A stretch of DNA of 64,000 nucleotides from Paenibacillus abyssi (GCF_014640295.1 NZ_BMGR01000019.1:1-64000); one strand, 5' to 3'. Numbered from the stretch's first letter, positions 45,770 through 54,989 are shown. Numbers and translations are program-made. Notes: generated from the sequence alone by a model not told the origin.

Positions 45770-45997
45770 TTAAATTTTTCTCACATAAAATTTATATACG
45801 CCGTTTTCTTCCTCATGCTTAATCAGCTCATGTTTGGTTTGCTTGACCCAAGCTTGAAAATCGTTCACGGAGCCTTTATCCGTCGAGAGTACCTCCATGA
45901 TTTGTCCGGACTGCAAGCCATCCAGCGCTTTCTTGGCCTTTACGATCGGCATTGGACATGCCATTCCTTTAGTATCTACTGTAATATTCGTTTCCAT
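45770..45997 (-). CDS. TusA-family sulfur carrier protein
   Basis: 75 residues from ATG 45997 (METNITVDTKGM) behind GGAGG; a longer frame overlaps the dioxygenase gene. Active-site motif KGMACPMPIVKAKKAL carries the sulfur-accepting Cys. Close partner of the persulfide dioxygenase upstream (13-bp gap). Confidence 0.92.
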   Translation of the reverse strand: METNITVDTKGMACPMPIVKAKKALDGLQSGQIMEVLSTDKGSVNDFQAWVKQTKHELIKHEEENGVYKFYVRKI

Positions 45998-46010
45998 TGT
46001 TAGTTCCTCC

Positions 46011-47153
46011 TTATTTATCGTGGATGGCACAGCGGTTCGGACCAATTTCCATCTCACGCTGCTCTTCATCCGATGGTGTAATTTTGCCCATGTTCGTCTG
46101 GCGAATTTCTTGATAAGCGTTCGGCTGCTGCGGCAAATTGCCGGTCACCGCACGCCGGAATTCTGCTTCGTCGTGCATGTTTAACCCCGGATTGCTATAA
46201 TACAAATCTCCCAAGCGGGCCGACACTTTGCCGCCTTCGCCAAGCTCGGTTATTTTACCGAAATGGGCAGGCAGAACAATTAAATCATCCGACAGCTCTT
46301 TATACCGGTTATATAGCGTATTGCGCAGGTCTCCAACCCAATCTTCAGCTTTCCCGGCCAGGTCAGGACGGCCAATGGACTCGATGAATAAAATATCGCC
46401 TGTCAGAAAATACTGATCATCTACGATAAGCGAGGTGCTGCCAATCGTATGGCCTGGCGAGTAAACGGCTTGGATATTCAACTTCGTGCTGCCAACCGTA
46501 AGCACCTGACCTTCTTCCAGCTTGTCGTATTGGAATACGACTTCGTCTGCATCTTTCGGCGGCAGCCAGTAAGTGGCGCCCACTTTGTCGGCGAGTTTCC
46601 GGCCCCCGGAGATATGATCCGCGTGAAGATGCGTATCGATGGTGTATTTGATCTGCAACTGATGCTCCGCTGCGAATTTCTCGTACACGTCACTCATTCT
46701 GAGCGTATCCACGATCGCCGCTTCGCCGTTAGAAACGATCATATAGGAAAGACAGCCTTTACCGATGCGGACGAATTGATAGATCGAGCCGCCGTCCTTC
46801 AGATCGCCAATCTTAACGGGCTCCAGATGCTCGCTCCATGATTTCATCCCGCCTTCCAGGTAGTAAACCTCATTCAAGCCGGCTTCCACAAGCTGTTCAC
46901 CGACAAATTTGGATGAGCCTTCTTTGGCGCAAACAACGAGCACTTTTTTCCCTTCCGGGATGCTGCCCAGCGCCTCGTCTACACCTTCCAGCAAATCAAA
47001 ATACGGGATATTAACGGATGTAACGCTCTCCCCTTCAATCTTCCAATCATTAAAATCGCTGTCGTTGCGGACATCAAGGATGAAAAGCTCTTCCTTGTTC
47101 AGCACGATGCTCGTCAATTCTTGTGCCGTCATCCCCACTAAAGCTGTTGTCAT
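46011..47153 (-). CDS. rhodanese-persulfide dioxygenase fusion (CstB-related)
   Basis: 380 residues. N-terminal rhodanese domain (about 1-110, Cys in [11 protein letters not shown]) and C-terminal ETHE1-type metallo-beta-lactamase dioxygenase (about 120-360) with HLHADH, distal His in YSPGHTIGS, Asp in TGDILF and His in LPAHFG. Oxidises persulfide to sulfite and/or thiosulfate. In S. aureus CstB the dioxygenase comes first, so the domain order here is reversed. Confidence 0.9.
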   Translation of the reverse strand: MTTALVGMTAQELTSIVLNKEELFILDVRNDSDFNDWKIEGESVTSVNIPYFDLLEGVDEALGSIPEGKKVLVVCAKEGSSKFVGEQLVEAGLNEVYYLEGGMKSWSEHLEPVKIGDLKDGGSIYQFVRIGKGCLSYMIVSNGEAAIVDTLRMSDVYEKFAAEHQLQIKYTIDTHLHADHISGGRKLADKVGATYWLPPKDADEVVFQYDKLEEGQVLTVGSTKLNIQAVYSPGHTIGSTSLIVDDQYFLTGDILFIESIGRPDLAGKAEDWVGDLRNTLYNRYKELSDDLIVLPAHFGKITELGEGGKVSARLGDLYYSNPGLNMHDEAEFRRAVTGNLPQQPNAYQEIRQTNMGKITPSDEEQREMEIGPNRCAIHDK

Positions 47154-47259
47154 TTTCTTCTCCCCTTTTATCTAGAATGTTAATGAAACGTTGGCATCCT
47201 TCGCGAAATCCAGGAAAACTCATAGTACATTCGCAGTTTTGAATCCTTCAAAGATATGA

Positions 47260-47835
47260 TTATTGATTGCTTTCAGTCGGTCCCGTCCAGCCGGACATGC
47301 CGGGGATTACGTTTCTAACATTCTTGAAGCCTTTATCCGCGAGCAATTGACAGGCCAGATCGCTGCGGGCACCAGTTCTGCATACGACATGAATATCTTG
47401 CTCTTCGTTCAATTCCTGAATACGCTCCTCCAATTCCCCCAATGGAATGGAAATTGCGCCGGGGATCCGGTTGAACGCATATTCAGCAGGCTCCCGCACA
47501 TCCAAAACCGTTACCTTTTCATTGTCTTCGAGCTTCTTTTGCAATTCTTCGTTGGTCAAGGTGTGGGGAAATTTGGTTTCCTCCTTCGCTTCACTGCTCT
47601 TGGCTTTACGCAGGTAGTGCTTCAATACCTCCCCTTCGGTATACGTACCTAAATACTGATGGCCTGTATTTTTAGCCCAGCCCTGGATATCTGCAAGTGA
47701 GCCTTTATCGGTTGCCAGTACTTCAATCACTTTGCCGGCCTCTAATTGATCGATTGCTTTTTTTGTTTTTACAATTGGCATCGGACAAGCAAGCCCCTTA
47801 CAATCCAGTGTTTGATCCGCTTTAATTGTCGGCAT
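47260..47835 (-). CDS. TusA-rhodanese fusion sulfurtransferase (CstA-like)
   Basis: 191 residues: TusA domain (1-75, Cys in KGLACPMPIVKTKK) followed by rhodanese (about 95-190, Cys in HVVCRTGARSD). Same two-domain plan as CstA of the staphylococcal cst operon. Preceded by the best operator of the cluster (47908-47925). Accepts and passes persulfide sulfur. Confidence 0.9.
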   Translation of the reverse strand: MPTIKADQTLDCKGLACPMPIVKTKKAIDQLEAGKVIEVLATDKGSLADIQGWAKNTGHQYLGTYTEGEVLKHYLRKAKSSEAKEETKFPHTLTNEELQKKLEDNEKVTVLDVREPAEYAFNRIPGAISIPLGELEERIQELNEEQDIHVVCRTGARSDLACQLLADKGFKNVRNVIPGMSGWTGPTESNQ

Positions 47836-47907
47836 GATTTTAACCTCCGCTTTTATATTTTGTTCTTATCAGCTTTCCTGTCAGGTGGGGATTATTCGCT
47901 TCATACT

Positions 47908-47925
47908 AATACCCCTATGGGTATT
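47908..47925. promoter_or_regulatory. CstR-type operator before the TusA-rhodanese gene
   Basis: AATACCCCTATGGGTATT, a perfect 7+4+7 palindrome of the CsoR/CstR operator type (ATACC..GGTAT), about 75 bp upstream of the start. Confidence 0.75.
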
Positions 47926-47975
47926 ATAATAATCAAATTTTTTTCACCTGTCAACAGCACTGCTTCGTAAACTTC

Positions 47976-48287
47976 TTATTCGATGTCACCGGTCCACTCC
48001 AGCATTCCGCCTGTCATATTTACAACGTTGTAACCTTTAGACTCCAGCACTTCACAGGCAAGCCCGCTTCGATTCCCGCTGCGGCATACGACAATCGTTT
48101 CCCGGCTCGAATCCAGTTCCTGATGCCTCTCGCCAATGGATCCTAAGGGAATATGCTTAGCTCCGGGTATGTGGCCGGATTCCCACTCAGTATCTTCACG
48201 CACATCGACGATAATGAGTGCTTCACCTGATGCTAACCGTTGTTTGACTTCCTGCGGCATAACCGCCTTCGAAAATTTCCCTGCCAT
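47976..48287 (-). CDS. single-domain rhodanese sulfurtransferase
   Basis: 103 residues, catalytic loop IVVCRSGNRSGLAC. ATG at 48287 behind AAGGAG, 17 bp after the exporter gene. Cytosolic sulfurtransferase in the persulfide cluster. Confidence 0.92.
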   Translation of the reverse strand: MAGKFSKAVMPQEVKQRLASGEALIIVDVREDTEWESGHIPGAKHIPLGSIGERHQELDSSRETIVVCRSGNRSGLACEVLESKGYNVVNMTGGMLEWTGDIE

Positions 48288-48304
48288 GCTGAATCACTCC
48301 TTAA

Positions 48305-49090
48305 CTAGACTAAAATATCAAACCAGATTTTAACGACGGTTGCCATTATGAGTCCCGCCAGAATCCATTGCAGCGCCTTTACGTTCATTTTTTGCCCCGC
48401 CTTTGCTCCAATTGGTGAAGCAATGATGCTTGCAACAACCATAATGATCGATGGAATAAGGAGCATATGGCCTCCCATCACTTTCCCTGCGGTCGATCCG
48501 ATCGAGGAGATGAACGTAATCGCCAAGGAAGAAGCGATCGCCACACGGGTTGGAATTTTTAATACGACGAGCATAATAGGCACTGTAATAAAGGCACCCG
48601 CCGCACCTACTATACCGGATAGAACACCTACAACAGCAGCTGAGATTGAAGCAATGCTTTTATTAAATTGAAGCTTGGAATAATCTTCGCTCTCCGCGCC
48701 TTTTTTAGGCATGAACATCATGATCGCAGCGATTAATGCCAATACTGCATAGGTAAAGTTAATTGCCGAATCGGGAAGAAACTTGGAGCCGTATCCGCCA
48801 ATGAAGCTTCCGATGACAATCGGGATACCCATATACAGGACTAGCTTTTTATTGATAAAGTTGCCCTTCCGATATGCGAATATTCCGGCCAATGTGGCGA
48901 AAAAGACTTGAACCGCACTGATTGCCGATACTTCCTGCGCTGTGAACGCAATAAATCCTAAGGCTGCAGGAATATACAGAAGCATTGGATATTTAATAAT
49001 CGAGCCTCCGATACCAACCATGCCTGATATAAAGGAACCGATGAAGCCAATCGCGAACAAGGTCAGCATCCAGCCTATATCAAGTTCCAT
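48305..49090 (-). CDS. TauE/SafE-family sulfite/sulfur compound exporter
   Basis: 261 residues with about eight membrane spans and two half-repeats (GSFISGMVGIGGSIIKYPMLL, GVLSGIVGAAGAFITVPIML). Probably exports sulfite or another product of persulfide oxidation. First gene of the cluster, with an operator at 49181-49196. Confidence 0.92.
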   Translation of the reverse strand: MELDIGWMLTLFAIGFIGSFISGMVGIGGSIIKYPMLLYIPAALGFIAFTAQEVSAISAVQVFFATLAGIFAYRKGNFINKKLVLYMGIPIVIGSFIGGYGSKFLPDSAINFTYAVLALIAAIMMFMPKKGAESEDYSKLQFNKSIASISAAVVGVLSGIVGAAGAFITVPIMLVVLKIPTRVAIASSLAITFISSIGSTAGKVMGGHMLLIPSIIMVVASIIASPIGAKAGQKMNVKALQWILAGLIMATVVKIWFDILV

Positions 49091-49180
49091 ACTTAATCCC
49101 TCCCTGATACGCTACATTTAATCATCTTTAGTGTTTACCAAGTCCCCTCCTTAATGTTTAATGCTCAGCATTTAATACTT

Positions 49181-49196
49181 ATACCCCTATAGGTAT
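49181..49196. promoter_or_regulatory. CstR-type operator before the exporter gene
   Basis: ATACCCCTATAGGTAT, ATACC/GGTAT arms about six bases apart, roughly 90 bp upstream of the exporter start. Confidence 0.7.
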
Positions 49197-49289
49197 TATG
49201 ATAAGTGATGCTGTACTCTTTGTCAACAGGATGAAAAACATTTATGTTACCCGTTATGTTTTAGCAGCCTGCAAACTGCAAAATTCCAG

Positions 49290-49320
49290 AAAAAAAGCGG
49301 AATGCTTTGGGCATTCCGCT
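49290..49320 (-). terminator. metE terminator
   Basis: AGCGGAATGC / GCATTCCGCT stem (49296-49320) followed on the minus strand by seven T, shortly after the metE stop at 49358. Confidence 0.9.
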
Positions 49321-49357
49321 TACACTGATCTATTGGAAATCAATCATTTCATTATAA

Positions 49358-51652
49358 CTACTTGATTGTCTGTATATTCTGCTTTGTACGGGCGATCCGG
49401 GTCGCTTCAACCATGTTGCGCAAGGATTCGACAGTTTCTTCAAATCCGCGAGTCTTAAGTCCACAGTCCGGATTAATCCAGAAAAGATTAGGATCCAGCA
49501 CATGCAAGGCGCGTTCGATCATACTCGTCATTTCCTCTACGCGAGGAATACGCGGACTATGAATATCGTATACGCCTAAACCGATGCCCTGTTTGTAAGT
49601 GTTCAACTCAAAGCTATGAATCAGTTCACCATGACTGCGGGACGTTTCGATCGAGATCACATCCGCATCCATCGCTTTAATCGAATCAATCATGTCATGG
49701 AACTCGCAATAACACATATGCGTGTGAATTTGCGTTGTATCCTGGACCGTGCAGGTGGCCATGCGGAATGCTTTGACTGCCCATGCCAGGTATTCTGCCT
49801 GCTCATTTTCCTTAAGCGGCAGCCCCTCGCGAACCGCAGGCTCGTCTACCTGTATCATACTAATGCCCGCATGCTCAAGCGCCTCCACTTCTTGTCTAAG
49901 CGCATAGGCAAGCTGGTAGGCGATTTGTTCGCGCGGGATGTCCTCACGGACGAACGACCAATTCATTATCGTAATCGGTCCGGTCAGCATGCCTTTGACT
50001 GGGCGTTTAGTCCGCGACTGGGCATACTTTGTTTCTTCGACGGTCATTTCCCCTGTGAACGCTACATCCCCAAATATAATTGGCGGTTTAACACAGCGAG
50101 AACCATACGACTGCACCCATCCATTCTGCGTAAACGCAAAACCCGCGAGCTTCTCACCAAAGAACTCGACCATGTCGGTTCGCTCAAATTCTCCGTGCAC
50201 GAGAACATCCAGGCCGAGTTCCTCCTGCAGCTTGATCCAGATATCGATCTGCTGCCGGATAAAGCCGGCATACTTCTCATGGCTCCATTCGCCCTTGCGC
50301 CACAGTTGACGGGCCTTGCGCACCTCTACGGTTTGCGGAAAGCTGCCGATTGTCGTTGTCGGGAACACCGGCAATTGCCATCTCTTCTGCTGTGCAATAT
50401 GCCGCTCGGAAAAAGGGCTGCTTCGCTCCAGATGCCGATCACTAAGCGCAGCGACAGCATGCTGAATATCGCTGCGTTTGCGCTTCCCTGACTGCTTGAA
50501 TGTCTCATAAGCTTGCTCGCTTTGCTCCAGTTCACCCGTAATTCCGGTTTCATCCCGAGAGAATGCTTTTGCAAGTAACACAAGCTCGTCCAGCTTTTCA
50601 TCCGCAAACGCAAGAGCTTCCTTCAATTCGGATTCAAGCTTCGTCTCAAGTCCTGCCGTCACGGGAACATGAAGTAAACTGCATGACGATTGGACGATCA
50701 GGCGCTCGGGTGATACAATCTCAGCCAACTCCTCGATGAGTTCCAGTTTCTCACGAAGCGGCGCTTTCCAGATACCCCGGCCGTCTATAACACCCGCACC
50801 CAGAACCTTGTCCTCCGGAAAACCCAGTGCTTTTATCGACGACATATTTCCGGAGAAGCCATGCACGAAATCAAGCCCGATTCCTTTGACAGGTAATGCT
50901 GCAATGTCTCTATAGTGCTCAACCGATTCAAAATAGGTTTGCAGCATGATGTTTAGGTTTGGCGCTGATTCGGCAAACGTCTTATAGATTGTTTTCAGCC
51001 GCCGTACGTCAGCCTCGCTTAACTTAGTTACCAGAATCGGTTCGTCGATCTGTACCCATTCCACCCCTTCTCTGGCCAGCTCTTGAAAAATCTGCACGTA
51101 AAGCGGGAGCAACCGGTCCAGCCAGGCATCGGTCTCCGATAGGCTGTACCCTTTTGACAGCTTCAGGAAGGTAAGCGGTCCGACGATTACCGGCTTGCCC
51201 TCTATGCCGAGCTTCTCCTTAGCTTCCCTGTAAGCGATAAGGGGCTTATTCTCCGTAAGGTACGGGGATGCACCGTCCAATTCAGGAACAATATAATGAT
51301 AGTTCGTATTGAACCATTTGGTCATTTCGCTTGCCGCGGCCTCCTTCGTCCCACGGGCAATCCCGTAATATACAGATAATGGCACGACGCCGCCCTTATG
51401 GCCAAAGCGTTTCGGAACAATACCGAACATGGTTGCCGTATCAAGCAGATGATCGTAACAGCTGAAATCATTGACCGGGATGAGGGCGATGCCCTTCTCC
51501 TGCTGCTTCCGCAAATGATTCAAGCGGATCTCCTGCAGTTGGCGTTGAAACTCCGATTCTTCGAGCTTGCCTGACCAGAACGCTTCGAGCGCTTTTTTCC
51601 ATTCCCGATTTTCTCCAATACGCGGATATCCGAGCACACTGCTTTTCACCAT
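49358..51652 (-). CDS. metE: cobalamin-independent methionine synthase
   Basis: Transfers methyl from 5-methyltetrahydropteroyl-triglutamate to homocysteine. 764 residues, the normal length. Tandem barrels; C-terminal zinc site with HTHMCYCEF (His, Cys) and later Glu and Cys (NPDCGLKTRG). N-terminal YPRIGENREWKKALE is typical. ATG at 51652 behind AAGGGGAG. Controlled probably by the LysR-type regulator upstream, through the site at 51719-51747; no S-box or T-box leader is visible in the 126-bp gap. Confidence 0.96.
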   Translation of the reverse strand: MVKSSVLGYPRIGENREWKKALEAFWSGKLEESEFQRQLQEIRLNHLRKQQEKGIALIPVNDFSCYDHLLDTATMFGIVPKRFGHKGGVVPLSVYYGIARGTKEAAASEMTKWFNTNYHYIVPELDGASPYLTENKPLIAYREAKEKLGIEGKPVIVGPLTFLKLSKGYSLSETDAWLDRLLPLYVQIFQELAREGVEWVQIDEPILVTKLSEADVRRLKTIYKTFAESAPNLNIMLQTYFESVEHYRDIAALPVKGIGLDFVHGFSGNMSSIKALGFPEDKVLGAGVIDGRGIWKAPLREKLELIEELAEIVSPERLIVQSSCSLLHVPVTAGLETKLESELKEALAFADEKLDELVLLAKAFSRDETGITGELEQSEQAYETFKQSGKRKRSDIQHAVAALSDRHLERSSPFSERHIAQQKRWQLPVFPTTTIGSFPQTVEVRKARQLWRKGEWSHEKYAGFIRQQIDIWIKLQEELGLDVLVHGEFERTDMVEFFGEKLAGFAFTQNGWVQSYGSRCVKPPIIFGDVAFTGEMTVEETKYAQSRTKRPVKGMLTGPITIMNWSFVREDIPREQIAYQLAYALRQEVEALEHAGISMIQVDEPAVREGLPLKENEQAEYLAWAVKAFRMATCTVQDTTQIHTHMCYCEFHDMIDSIKAMDADVISIETSRSHGELIHSFELNTYKQGIGLGVYDIHSPRIPRVEEMTSMIERALHVLDPNLFWINPDCGLKTRGFEETVESLRNMVEATRIARTKQNIQTIK

Positions 51653-51718
51653 CTTGTAAACTCCCCTTCGTTAGCTTTTGGAACATGCGGTTGTTTACAA
51701 AGATATCACGGTTCACCT

Positions 51719-51747
51719 GGTATAGCGTAACTCGATTAAACTATACC
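51719..51747. promoter_or_regulatory. Met-box-like LysR-type binding site
   Basis: GGTATAG and CTATACC arms about 15 bp apart; read on the minus strand one half is TATAGTTTAA, resembling the Met-box (TATAGTTTnAAACTATA) bound by MetR/MtaR regulators in streptococci. A further CTATA-CCTGGA-TATAG repeat overlaps it. About 70-95 bp before metE. Confidence 0.55.
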
Positions 51748-51778
51748 TGGATATAGCCTGTAGATATAGCAACGATGA

Positions 51779-52678
51779 TCAGGATATTGCCTGCTTAAGC
51801 GCCTCAACGTATGCGATACCAAGTCTGGAAAGCGAAATATTGCGATGGGAAATCCAGCCGACGTTAATGCTTTCCTCAATATCCAGAGGTACCGGGATAA
51901 TTTCATTGCCGTTCAGATCGGCGCTTAGCACTCCTGTCGATATGGTGTACCCGTTCAATCCAATCAATAAGTTAAAAAGCGTCGCCCGGTCATGAACACG
52001 AATGCTTTTTCTGCGGGTCACCGTACTGAGAATCTCTTCTGAGAAATGAAAGGAATTATACTCCCCTTGATCAAAAGAAAGATATGGATAATCCTGAAGC
52101 TGCTCTATAGTCACGATAGATTGCTTTGCCAGCGGGTTCCTTACACTGATGAAAATATGCGGCTTCGCCGTAAATAAGCTGTTGAACTGCAAATTAGCTT
52201 CTTTGAGCAGCTTGTTGATGACTTTTCCATTAAACTCATTGCGATATAAGATTCCGATCTCGCTGCGCAGGCTTTTGACATCCTCAATAATCTCGTAGGT
52301 TTTGGTTTCACGCAGAGCAAACTCATATTCATCCTGACCATACTCCCGAACCAGACTCACAAATGCATTCACCGCGAAAGCGTAATGCTGGGTAGATACC
52401 GAAAAATGCTGCGGGGACGGCTTAGCGTTGAGATATCGGCTTTCCAATAATTCGGCCTGCTCGACTACCTGCCGCGCGTAGCTTAAAAATTCAACACCCT
52501 CGTTAGACAATGAGATCCCTTTATTGGATCTTTCAAAAATCACAATCTGCATTTCCTCTTCTAAATCTCTAATTGCATTAGAAAGGCTGGGCTGAGAAAT
52601 AAATAGCCGTTTGGCAGCCTCATTAATCGAACCCTGATTCGCGACTTCAATAACGTACTTTAATTGTTGTAAAGTCAA
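51779..52678 (-). CDS. LysR-family regulator, MetR/CmbR-like
   Basis: 299 residues: N-terminal HTH (MTLQQLKYVIEVANQGSINEAAKRL, SQPSLSNAIRDLE) and a substrate-binding C-terminal domain. Lies directly upstream of metE on the same strand and in front of a Met-box-like site, as expected for a methionine/cysteine regulator. Assignment to that subgroup is by context and resemblance. Confidence 0.88.
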   Translation of the reverse strand: MTLQQLKYVIEVANQGSINEAAKRLFISQPSLSNAIRDLEEEMQIVIFERSNKGISLSNEGVEFLSYARQVVEQAELLESRYLNAKPSPQHFSVSTQHYAFAVNAFVSLVREYGQDEYEFALRETKTYEIIEDVKSLRSEIGILYRNEFNGKVINKLLKEANLQFNSLFTAKPHIFISVRNPLAKQSIVTIEQLQDYPYLSFDQGEYNSFHFSEEILSTVTRRKSIRVHDRATLFNLLIGLNGYTISTGVLSADLNGNEIIPVPLDIEESINVGWISHRNISLSRLGIAYVEALKQAIS

Positions 52679-52881
52679 TGAAGTACTCCCCTTAAAGAAA
52701 CCTATATTAGTATGCTCTTCAGTACATTATACATTTAGAACGAGCTTTTTACGGACCCATTTATAAATGGAGTTTCACTTCTACTACCAAGCTTCTCCAT
52801 AATCATAGAATAGGTCCATTGTTATAGACTAGGCCCAGTGAGGGCGATTTAATCCTCCACAATCATTGAGGTAACTTCTGG

Positions 52882-52909
52882 TAGACATTTAAATGAATCG
52901 CTGTATAAT
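52882..52909 (+). promoter_or_regulatory. sigma-A promoter of the c-di-GMP riboswitch transcript
   Basis: TAGACA (52882-52887), 16-base spacer, TATAAT (52904-52909); start expected near 52916, just before the aptamer. Confidence 0.7.
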
Positions 52910-52924
52910 GAAGTGATACATAAA

Positions 52925-53012
52925 CATTGAAACGGCAAACCCGTTGAAAGATGGGGACGCAAAGCCACGGGTCTAAAGTCGCATGCGATCATGACAGCCG
53001 GGCTGCCGAATT
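52925..53012 (+). promoter_or_regulatory. cyclic-di-GMP-I (GEMM) riboswitch aptamer
   Basis: Shows the conserved GEMM order: ACGGCAAACC, GAAA tetraloop, GGGGACGCAAAGCCAC, GGGTCTAAAG, then ATGACAGCCGGGCTGCCG. Binds cyclic-di-GMP and controls transcription through the terminator at 53028-53056. Confidence 0.93.
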
Positions 53013-53027
53013 ATCATACGTCGGCGG

Positions 53028-53056
53028 CTGCTCCTCTCTCAGGGAGCAGTTTTTTT
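53028..53056 (+). terminator. riboswitch expression-platform terminator
   Basis: CTGCTCC / GGGAGCAG stem then seven T, 16 bp after the aptamer and 36 bp before the start codon. The 5' arm region (GGCGGCTG) may pair with the aptamer's 3' side, allowing on/off switching. Confidence 0.85.
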
Positions 53057-53091
53057 ATGGATCACAGTTTATCACCTTGGAGGAGATTTAG

Positions 53092-54399
53092 TTGACAGGT
53101 TTGTTGCGCACCGTTGTAATTTGTCTCATGTTGTCTGTCGTCACCGTGTTTTGTTTCCCCGTCTCACCTGCATCCGCAGCTGTACCACAAAAAATCTTTA
53201 TGCTGAAAGCAGCCGGAAAAACAGTCCTTCTCCCGCAAGTATTCGTAAAAGGGACACCTATGATTCCATTGACTGTACTGAAGCAGTTTGGTGTTGCCAT
53301 TGTGGAAAACAAGAAAGTGAAGACGTGGAAAACCATGAAGGGCAGCCACTATGCCATTTTCAAATTAAACAGCAAATCATATACACTACCCAAAAACAAA
53401 AGACAGCTGCAACAGCCGGCACAGATGATCAATCAAACGCTCTATATCCCGGCTGAAGCATTCTTCGATATTCTCAAAGCGAAAAAGGCGCTTGTCATAA
53501 GGGATGCAGCTTTTATCATTCAAGATACCAGCATTTGGACCCCGGAAAATGAAGCCGCCAATATCGTCCTTAAAGGCCAAAAACTGAAACCTGAATTTTA
53601 TATTGACCGCAAAGCGGTACCGTTCAAAACGAAGCCTGTCATTGAGGGTGGGATTGCCTATTTTCCTATAAAGGAACTTTATGAATACGTTGGCGCAAAA
53701 GTTGAAGAAGATCATCGGGCCGGTAAGGTTTCAATTATTCACCATAAAACCATACACACGTATACCGATGGAAGTCCTCATTATACGTATCATGACGTCA
53801 GCGATTCGGCAGACTGGCCGGTTGAAGAACTGACCATTGAAGGTGATGTACCGGTAAAACGGATCAACGGTGTCTTTATGATGCCGCACGTCGGCTTTGA
53901 CGGCCCTACTGCTGTTCGGAACCCTACCAACCTTCAATATGGAGATGTAGGGATCGTTGCCAACGGACGGTGGATTTTTGAAAGACAAGTTTATTATACC
54001 TACAACATCAGAAGCTTCTATCGGGATATTGATGAACACGGTAACGAAATAACCGATTCCGATGAAGACATGGACGGCGGAAATGAAAAAGCGACCTTTG
54101 TTTCTTTCATGAGCAAATCTTATACCGTTAAGGATAAAGGCACGCAGTATTGGGGCGGAATGGTGCGGAATCAAAACCTGTCCGGCGGCAAAGTACGCCG
54201 TATGGAAATCGAATTTAATTCACATCTTGAAAACGGCAAAGCGGTAGGCGCCCTGGTGTATAAAACGGAAATTATGGATACGGAAGGGAATTATACCGCC
54301 GAGAGCGAGAAATCGATATACACCGCCGTCCCTCTGAAAGACGGTTTCCCCTCCTTCTCGTGGGATGAAGCCATGACGGCGCTCGACATTAAAAAATAA
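53092..54399 (+). CDS. secreted copper amine oxidase N-terminal (stalk) domain protein under c-di-GMP control
   Basis: 435 residues from TTG 53092 behind GGAGGAGA. Signal peptide about 1-29 (FCFPVSPASAA). Two or three stalk-like segments: VLLPQVFVKGTPMIPLTVLKQ, YTLPKNKRQLQQPAQM..LYIPAEAFFD and GGIAYFPIKELYEYVGA; the C-terminal 200 residues are beta-rich and unrecognised. The riboswitch upstream ties expression to c-di-GMP, suggesting a surface or biofilm-related role (inference). Confidence 0.85.
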   Translation: MTGLLRTVVICLMLSVVTVFCFPVSPASAAVPQKIFMLKAAGKTVLLPQVFVKGTPMIPLTVLKQFGVAIVENKKVKTWKTMKGSHYAIFKLNSKSYTLPKNKRQLQQPAQMINQTLYIPAEAFFDILKAKKALVIRDAAFIIQDTSIWTPENEAANIVLKGQKLKPEFYIDRKAVPFKTKPVIEGGIAYFPIKELYEYVGAKVEEDHRAGKVSIIHHKTIHTYTDGSPHYTYHDVSDSADWPVEELTIEGDVPVKRINGVFMMPHVGFDGPTAVRNPTNLQYGDVGIVANGRWIFERQVYYTYNIRSFYRDIDEHGNEITDSDEDMDGGNEKATFVSFMSKSYTVKDKGTQYWGGMVRNQNLSGGKVRRMEIEFNSHLENGKAVGALVYKTEIMDTEGNYTAESEKSIYTAVPLKDGFPSFSWDEAMTALDIKK

Positions 54400-54487
54400 A
54401 TCTGCTCATCCTAAGAGGAACGATCTGCATGAATAAAAACATAGCCAGCCGCGCTCCAGGAATTTTCCGGATAGCCCCTATAAAAAA

Positions 54488-54512
54488 AGCTCCTGCAGAT
54501 GCAGGAGCTTTT
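54488..54512 (+). terminator. terminator of the riboswitch-controlled gene
   Basis: AGCTCCTGC / GCAGGAGCT stem with four-base loop, A-rich before and TTTT after. Confidence 0.75.
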
Positions 54513-54515
54513 AAT

Positions 54516-54632
54516 ATGACATTGACCAGCGAAGAAGATGGAATTCAACGTCGAGATGTTCATCGGTTAATCGAAAAAGCACATGACGTCGCTTTGAAAA
54601 TTCAGCAAATAATTTACGCTATCATGAAATGA
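54516..54632 (+). CDS. possible 38-residue protein
   Basis: MTLTSEEDGIQRRDVHRLIE continues as a Lys/Ile-rich helix ending YAIMK. AGGAG lies eight bases before its ATG but is also the 3' arm of the terminator hairpin. A longer frame from 54429 runs through the hairpin and is less likely. No family recognised. Confidence 0.3.
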   Translation: MTLTSEEDGIQRRDVHRLIEKAHDVALKIQQIIYAIMK

Positions 54633-54844
54633 ATAGCCAGATACAGATGACAAGTCGAAAATAAAGCCGGTGCTGGAGAATTCCGCAAGACTTTTTTATT
54701 GAATTGAGTACTGAATGGTTTTCGAAGGAGAACGATATTGTTAACCTTAAAGAACCGGTTCTGCCGCTTATGCAACAAATAAACAACTTTATTTCAATTA
54801 AAGAACTTTATTTTTCCTCACTAACATAGCATAGTCACTCTTTT

Positions 54845-54917
54845 TGTAACCGTTTAATTTTTTGTAATATAACTGTAATTTTTCCTTCATGTTACATTCA
54901 TGTTCCCCGCCTATAAT
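54845..54917 (+). promoter_or_regulatory. orphan promoter with 11-bp-spaced direct repeats (PhoP/OmpR-like)
   Basis: TGTAAT at 54863 and 54874 and TTCATG at 54886 and 54897 repeat with 11-bp spacing, a pattern used by OmpR/PhoB-type regulators; TATAAT at 54912-54917 follows. No gene lies downstream on the plus strand before the terminator. Confidence 0.45.
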
Positions 54918-54955
54918 TTAACACATGACCCCCCTTTATTATATATTCTCTCTTG

Positions 54956-54979
54956 TGCCTGCGGTTTGTTCCGCAGGCA
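54956..54979. terminator. terminator for the hydrolase gene and/or the orphan promoter
   Basis: TGCCTGCGG / CCGCAGGCA stem with six-base loop; TCTTTGTG follows on the plus strand. Confidence 0.65.
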
Positions 54980-54989
54980 TCTTTGTGTC

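Larger units (their letters stand above)
54633..54989. other. 357-bp intergenic region with orphan promoter and terminator
   Basis: AT-rich, no convincing reading frame. Contains the direct-repeat promoter at 54845-54917 and the hairpin at 54956-54979, with about 40 bp of unexplained transcript between them. Confidence 0.5.
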
